Positions 7,523 through 10,362 of a stretch of DNA of 10,362 bases are shown here, piece by piece. The translations under genes and the position numbers were made by a program. This stretch comes from Vallitalea maricola (lineage in GTDB: Bacteria; Bacillota; Clostridia; Lachnospirales; Vallitaleaceae). The DNA lies in NCBI RefSeq assembly GCF_036985595.1, contig NZ_BTPU01000081.1, forward strand, positions 1-10,362. The letters run 5' to 3'. The notes beneath the pieces are model-generated. The model worked only from the letters and a program-made list of their open reading frames with translations. It had not been told where the DNA came from and searched no databases. How positions within the stretch are numbered: the stretch's first letter is position 1; each line of letters opens with the position of its first letter.

Positions 7523-9502
7523 ATGGAAAAAGTAAAAGAGTTACTCTATGAGTTAAGAAAAGAAAAAGAAAAAGGAGTATACTTTGTTCATTCACATGAG
7601 AATGTTAACTTTGCTTCCTATTATGATTTATTTAGACAAGGGCTATGGATGAAGAATTATCTATATGAAAGAGGTATTAGACCAAAAGATGAAGTTATTA
7701 TATCAATGGATAATTCAGAGTGGTTCTATATTACATTTTGGGCATGTATATTAGGGGATTTCATTGCTGTTCCATTAAGTGTTAGTAATGATGAACTCAG
7801 TAAACTAAGTGGTGCTCTAGAGATTTGCAGTAATTCTGTTCTTGTTACAGATAATGAATCACTGTGGAAAGAAATCAGTGATTCTGATTTATCACTAAAA
7901 AATAGTGTGTTCTGGGATGAAGAAATGACAATAAGTCTGGATGAAATGTTTTTAGAACCAGTCACAGAAATAGATGATTTTGTTCTATCTAAAGAAGAGA
8001 GTGGTTTGGATATAGCTTATATTCAGTTTTCATCAGGTTCAACTAAAGACCTAAAAGGAGTGGGGATAACAAATCAAGGAATTATAATAAATGCTGATAA
8101 TATTCTATCATCTCGACATATTGATGGAGAAGAAGTATTCGTTACATGGATTCCTTCATACCACAATTTTGGATTATTTTTTAATATATTTCTACCTATC
8201 AGGCATAATTGTGATGCCCATATTATTGACACGCAATATGTAGTAAAAGATCCAGCATTCTATTTGGATTACTGTAATAAAGTAAGAGGAACCGTTACAT
8301 CTGGCACTAATTTCTATCTTAATTTTATTATTAAACTATTACAAGAAAAAGGAGTTAAAGATGAGTGGGATTTCTCTAGTATAAATTCAATGTTCTTAGG
8401 AGCAGAACCTATATCCATCAATTTATGTAATGAATTTGCAAAGTACATGAAAGAATGTAATTTCCAGCGCAAAGTATTATCTCCATCATATGGATTAACA
8501 GAAGGTACTTTGGGTGTTTCTGTTACTACAGATGATGATTGTGTTAAGAAAATATCCGTTAATAAAGAGAGTATGAGTATAGGTCATACCTTAGAGATAG
8601 TTTCAGACGATGATCCCATGGCTTCAGAAATAATTAGCGTAGGAAAGCCTCTTCCTGCCTTCAAGTTGAAGATAGTTGATCTAGATGGTAATACATTAGA
8701 GGATGGCAGTATTGGCTTAATCTTTATTGCAGGAAAGTGTGTACTTAATAATTATTATAATCGTGAACGTGATGAAAATTTTATTGATGAGTGGTTCAAT
8801 ACAGGTGATATTGGCTTTATCTATGATGGAAATTTACATATTACAGCCCGTTATAAAGAGATGTTTATATATAATGGTAAAAATTATTATGATAATGATA
8901 TTGAACGTTACATTCATAAGCTAAATATATTCACTGAGGAGAGAATAGTTATTCATGGATATCGTAAAAATGTAGATGATGTTAATGATAATGTGATTTG
9001 TTTCATCAAAGGAAATACTCCTGTGGAAACACTAGTCAGTAGAATTAAAAGTGTATTGTCACACATGAATAACCTATTAGGAATATATATTAACGATTTT
9101 GTCTTGGTCGATAATATCCCCACCACAGTTAGTGGAAAAGTGCAGCGGTATAAACTGATAAATAATTATATAAAAGGTGACTATGATGAGCAAATAGCTG
9201 TATTAGCTTATGAAATGGATAAGGCAAATAATATTATAGAGTGCGATGTATCTTCTATTGAGGATTTTATTGCGGACACTCTAGAAGATATTGTAGATAA
9301 CCAAATTGATTATAGTGGGTCATTTATGTCTATGGGACTAAACTCTCTACAAATAGCCAAATTACATATGGCGATTAATATAAAATACGGTGATTGTATA
9401 GCCATTGCAGAGCTTTTTGAATATACCACCATTGAGACATTGGCTGAGTATATAATGGAGAGAGTAAATATTAGAAGAGAAATGGAAACTCTAATTGGCT
9501 AG
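7523..9502 (+). CDS. Acyl-AMP ligase (FAAL-like) fused to an ACP: starter-unit loading protein
   Basis: Two-domain protein of 659 aa. Residues 1 to about 550 form an ANL-superfamily adenylating enzyme that would activate a carboxylic acid as acyl-AMP and load it on its own carrier. Motifs: P-loop QFSSGSTKDLKGVG (168-181), WIPSYHNFG (209-217), FLGAEPIS (291-298), SPSYGLTEGTL (320-330), WFNTGDIGF (424-432), ARYKE (442-446) and TTVSGKVQR (534-542) with catalytic Lys539. The GAEP and SYGLTEGTL segments resemble fatty-acyl-AMP ligases more than NRPS adenylation domains. The P-loop has TKDLKG where TGxPKG is usual, and ARYKE replaces GRxKD. Residues about 575-650 are an ACP with MGLNSLQ (604-610), Ser608. 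There is no condensation domain. The gene is followed 13 bases later by the PKS, so it probably primes the first KS. The starter (fatty, aryl or short acid) cannot be deduced. Confidence 0.88.
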   Translation: MEKVKELLYELRKEKEKGVYFVHSHENVNFASYYDLFRQGLWMKNYLYERGIRPKDEVIISMDNSEWFYITFWACILGDFIAVPLSVSNDELSKLSGALEICSNSVLVTDNESLWKEISDSDLSLKNSVFWDEEMTISLDEMFLEPVTEIDDFVLSKEESGLDIAYIQFSSGSTKDLKGVGITNQGIIINADNILSSRHIDGEEVFVTWIPSYHNFGLFFNIFLPIRHNCDAHIIDTQYVVKDPAFYLDYCNKVRGTVTSGTNFYLNFIIKLLQEKGVKDEWDFSSINSMFLGAEPISINLCNEFAKYMKECNFQRKVLSPSYGLTEGTLGVSVTTDDDCVKKISVNKESMSIGHTLEIVSDDDPMASEIISVGKPLPAFKLKIVDLDGNTLEDGSIGLIFIAGKCVLNNYYNRERDENFIDEWFNTGDIGFIYDGNLHITARYKEMFIYNGKNYYDNDIERYIHKLNIFTEERIVIHGYRKNVDDVNDNVICFIKGNTPVETLVSRIKSVLSHMNNLLGIYINDFVLVDNIPTTVSGKVQRYKLINNYIKGDYDEQIAVLAYEMDKANNIIECDVSSIEDFIADTLEDIVDNQIDYSGSFMSMGLNSLQIAKLHMAINIKYGDCIAIAELFEYTTIETLAEYIMERVNIRREMETLIG

Positions 9503-9515
9503 AGGAGAGAGAATT

Positions 9516-10362
9516 ATGGAAAATAAGAGGAAAGAACCAAGAAAAGATATTGCTATTATTGGTATCGGATTAAAAATATCTTGTGCTAGGGATTTAGAAC
9601 AATATTGGGAAATTATTAAGAATAAAATAGGCTGTACTGAAGACTTTCCAAAATATAGAGCCAAAGGTGTGGAGGGGTTAGTCAACATTTTTAATGATAG
9701 TGGCGAAGAACCAAAATTCTATCAAGGCTCTTATATCGGAAGAATTGATGAATTTGATAATGAATTTTTCCAACTCTCACCACGAGAGGCTTCATTGATG
9801 GACCCAGCACAACGTATTTTTTTAGAAACCATACGAAATACATTTGATGATGCAGGCTATACAGCTGAGAGACTCAAACAATCAAAAACAGGGGTATTTC
9901 TAGGTTATACCTCATCGTCCTTAAAGGATAATTATATTGTCGATATAGCATTGAATCATCCAGATTTATTACCTTATTCAATGACTGGTAATATGGCACC
10001 GCTAATACCATCAAGAATTGCACATCTGCTGGATTTGAAAGGCCCTACTATGGTTATGGATACAGCATGTTCTTCAGCTCTTGTAGCTCTTCATGAGGCT
10101 TGTGAGCATATCTTATCAGGTAATTGTGAAATGGCTGTAGCAGGAGGTCTTAAGCTTAATGTTATGCCTCTAATCTTGGATAACATGAAAATAGGGATAG
10201 AGGCACTAGATGGTAAGACAAGAACCTTTGATTCAGGGGCAGACGGCTCTTCTATGGGTGAAGGGTGTTGTACTGTTCTTGTGAAGCCACTAGATTTGGC
10301 AGAAAAAGATGGAGACCTTATATATGCCGTTATCAAATCAAGTTCCATTAATCACGATGGAA
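9516..10362 (+). CDS. Modular polyketide synthase, N-terminal ketosynthase domain, 3'-truncated by window edge
   Basis: The first 282 residues of what is probably a much larger PKS; only a ketosynthase is visible. After a short basic leader (MENKRKEPRKD) comes AIIGIG (13-18), then SPREASLMDPAQRIFLET (88-105), the GVFLGY strand (126-131), SRIAHLLDLKGP (166-177) and the active-site DTACSSALVA (182-191) with Cys185. TFDSGADGSSMGEG (237-250) and SSINHDG end the visible part. Both catalytic histidines lie beyond the edge. The SPREASLMDP, GVFLGY and LDLKGP forms are common in trans-AT and hybrid PKSs of Bacillota, which fits the free-standing acyltransferase upstream. The ATG at 9516 follows gaggaga (9502-9508), which overlaps the previous stop. 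There is no docking domain before the KS that I recognise. Module number and whether AT domains are absent cannot be seen. Confidence 0.95.
   Translation, partial: MENKRKEPRKDIAIIGIGLKISCARDLEQYWEIIKNKIGCTEDFPKYRAKGVEGLVNIFNDSGEEPKFYQGSYIGRIDEFDNEFFQLSPREASLMDPAQRIFLETIRNTFDDAGYTAERLKQSKTGVFLGYTSSSLKDNYIVDIALNHPDLLPYSMTGNMAPLIPSRIAHLLDLKGPTMVMDTACSSALVALHEACEHILSGNCEMAVAGGLKLNVMPLILDNMKIGIEALDGKTRTFDSGADGSSMGEGCCTVLVKPLDLAEKDGDLIYAVIKSSSINHDG

Noticed and set aside
10091..10348. Minus-strand open frames opposite the KS and other genes (also 903-1085, 2016-2237, 4126-4374, 4678-4890, 5419-5628, 7040-7222, 7726-7965, 9491-9688)
   Set aside because: All are short, Ser/Ile/Leu-rich complements of strongly supported + strand genes, and I recognise no protein family in them.

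Overview
This window is an interior piece of a secondary-metabolite biosynthetic gene cluster. All eight annotated genes lie on the + strand, packed end to end, so it reads as one operon. The DNA is AT-rich, Arg and Ile are often written AGA/AGG and ATA, and most genes have strong purine-rich Shine-Dalgarno sites. This points to a low-GC Bacillota, more likely a clostridium-like anaerobe than a Bacillus, but the species cannot be named from the sequence.

Layout. (1) Positions 1-3290 hold two adjacent NodU/CmcH/TobZ-type O-carbamoyltransferases. The first is cut by the left edge. They are close paralogues (58 of 80 residues identical by hand count over one aligned block). (2) Positions 3287-5500 hold a three-gene set for an unusual ACP-bound C3 unit: a 3-hydroxyacyl-CoA dehydrogenase homologue (FkbK-like), a small discrete ACP (FkbJ-like) and a HAD-phosphatase/glyceryltransferase (FkbH-like). 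(3) Positions 5493-7481 hold a discrete trans-acting acyltransferase and a type II thioesterase. (4) Positions 7523-9502 encode an acyl-AMP ligase fused to an ACP, which looks like a starter-loading protein. (5) From 9516 to beyond the right edge a polyketide synthase begins with a ketosynthase.

How the genes may work together (inference). The ligase-ACP protein activates a carboxylic acid starter and passes it to the first KS of the downstream megasynthase. The trans-AT supplies malonyl units to modules that lack an AT. The FkbH/FkbJ/FkbK set makes glyceryl-ACP and oxidises it, giving an alpha-hydroxylated C3 building block. The thioesterase clears stalled ACPs. The two carbamoyltransferases put carbamate groups on hydroxyls of the product. 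The FkbI-type acyl-CoA dehydrogenase and FkbG-type O-methyltransferase that complete a methoxymalonyl-ACP pathway are not between these genes. Either they lie elsewhere or the unit differs.

Intergenic gaps are at most 41 bases. I saw no promoter, terminator hairpin, RNA gene, mobile element or CRISPR array in the window.
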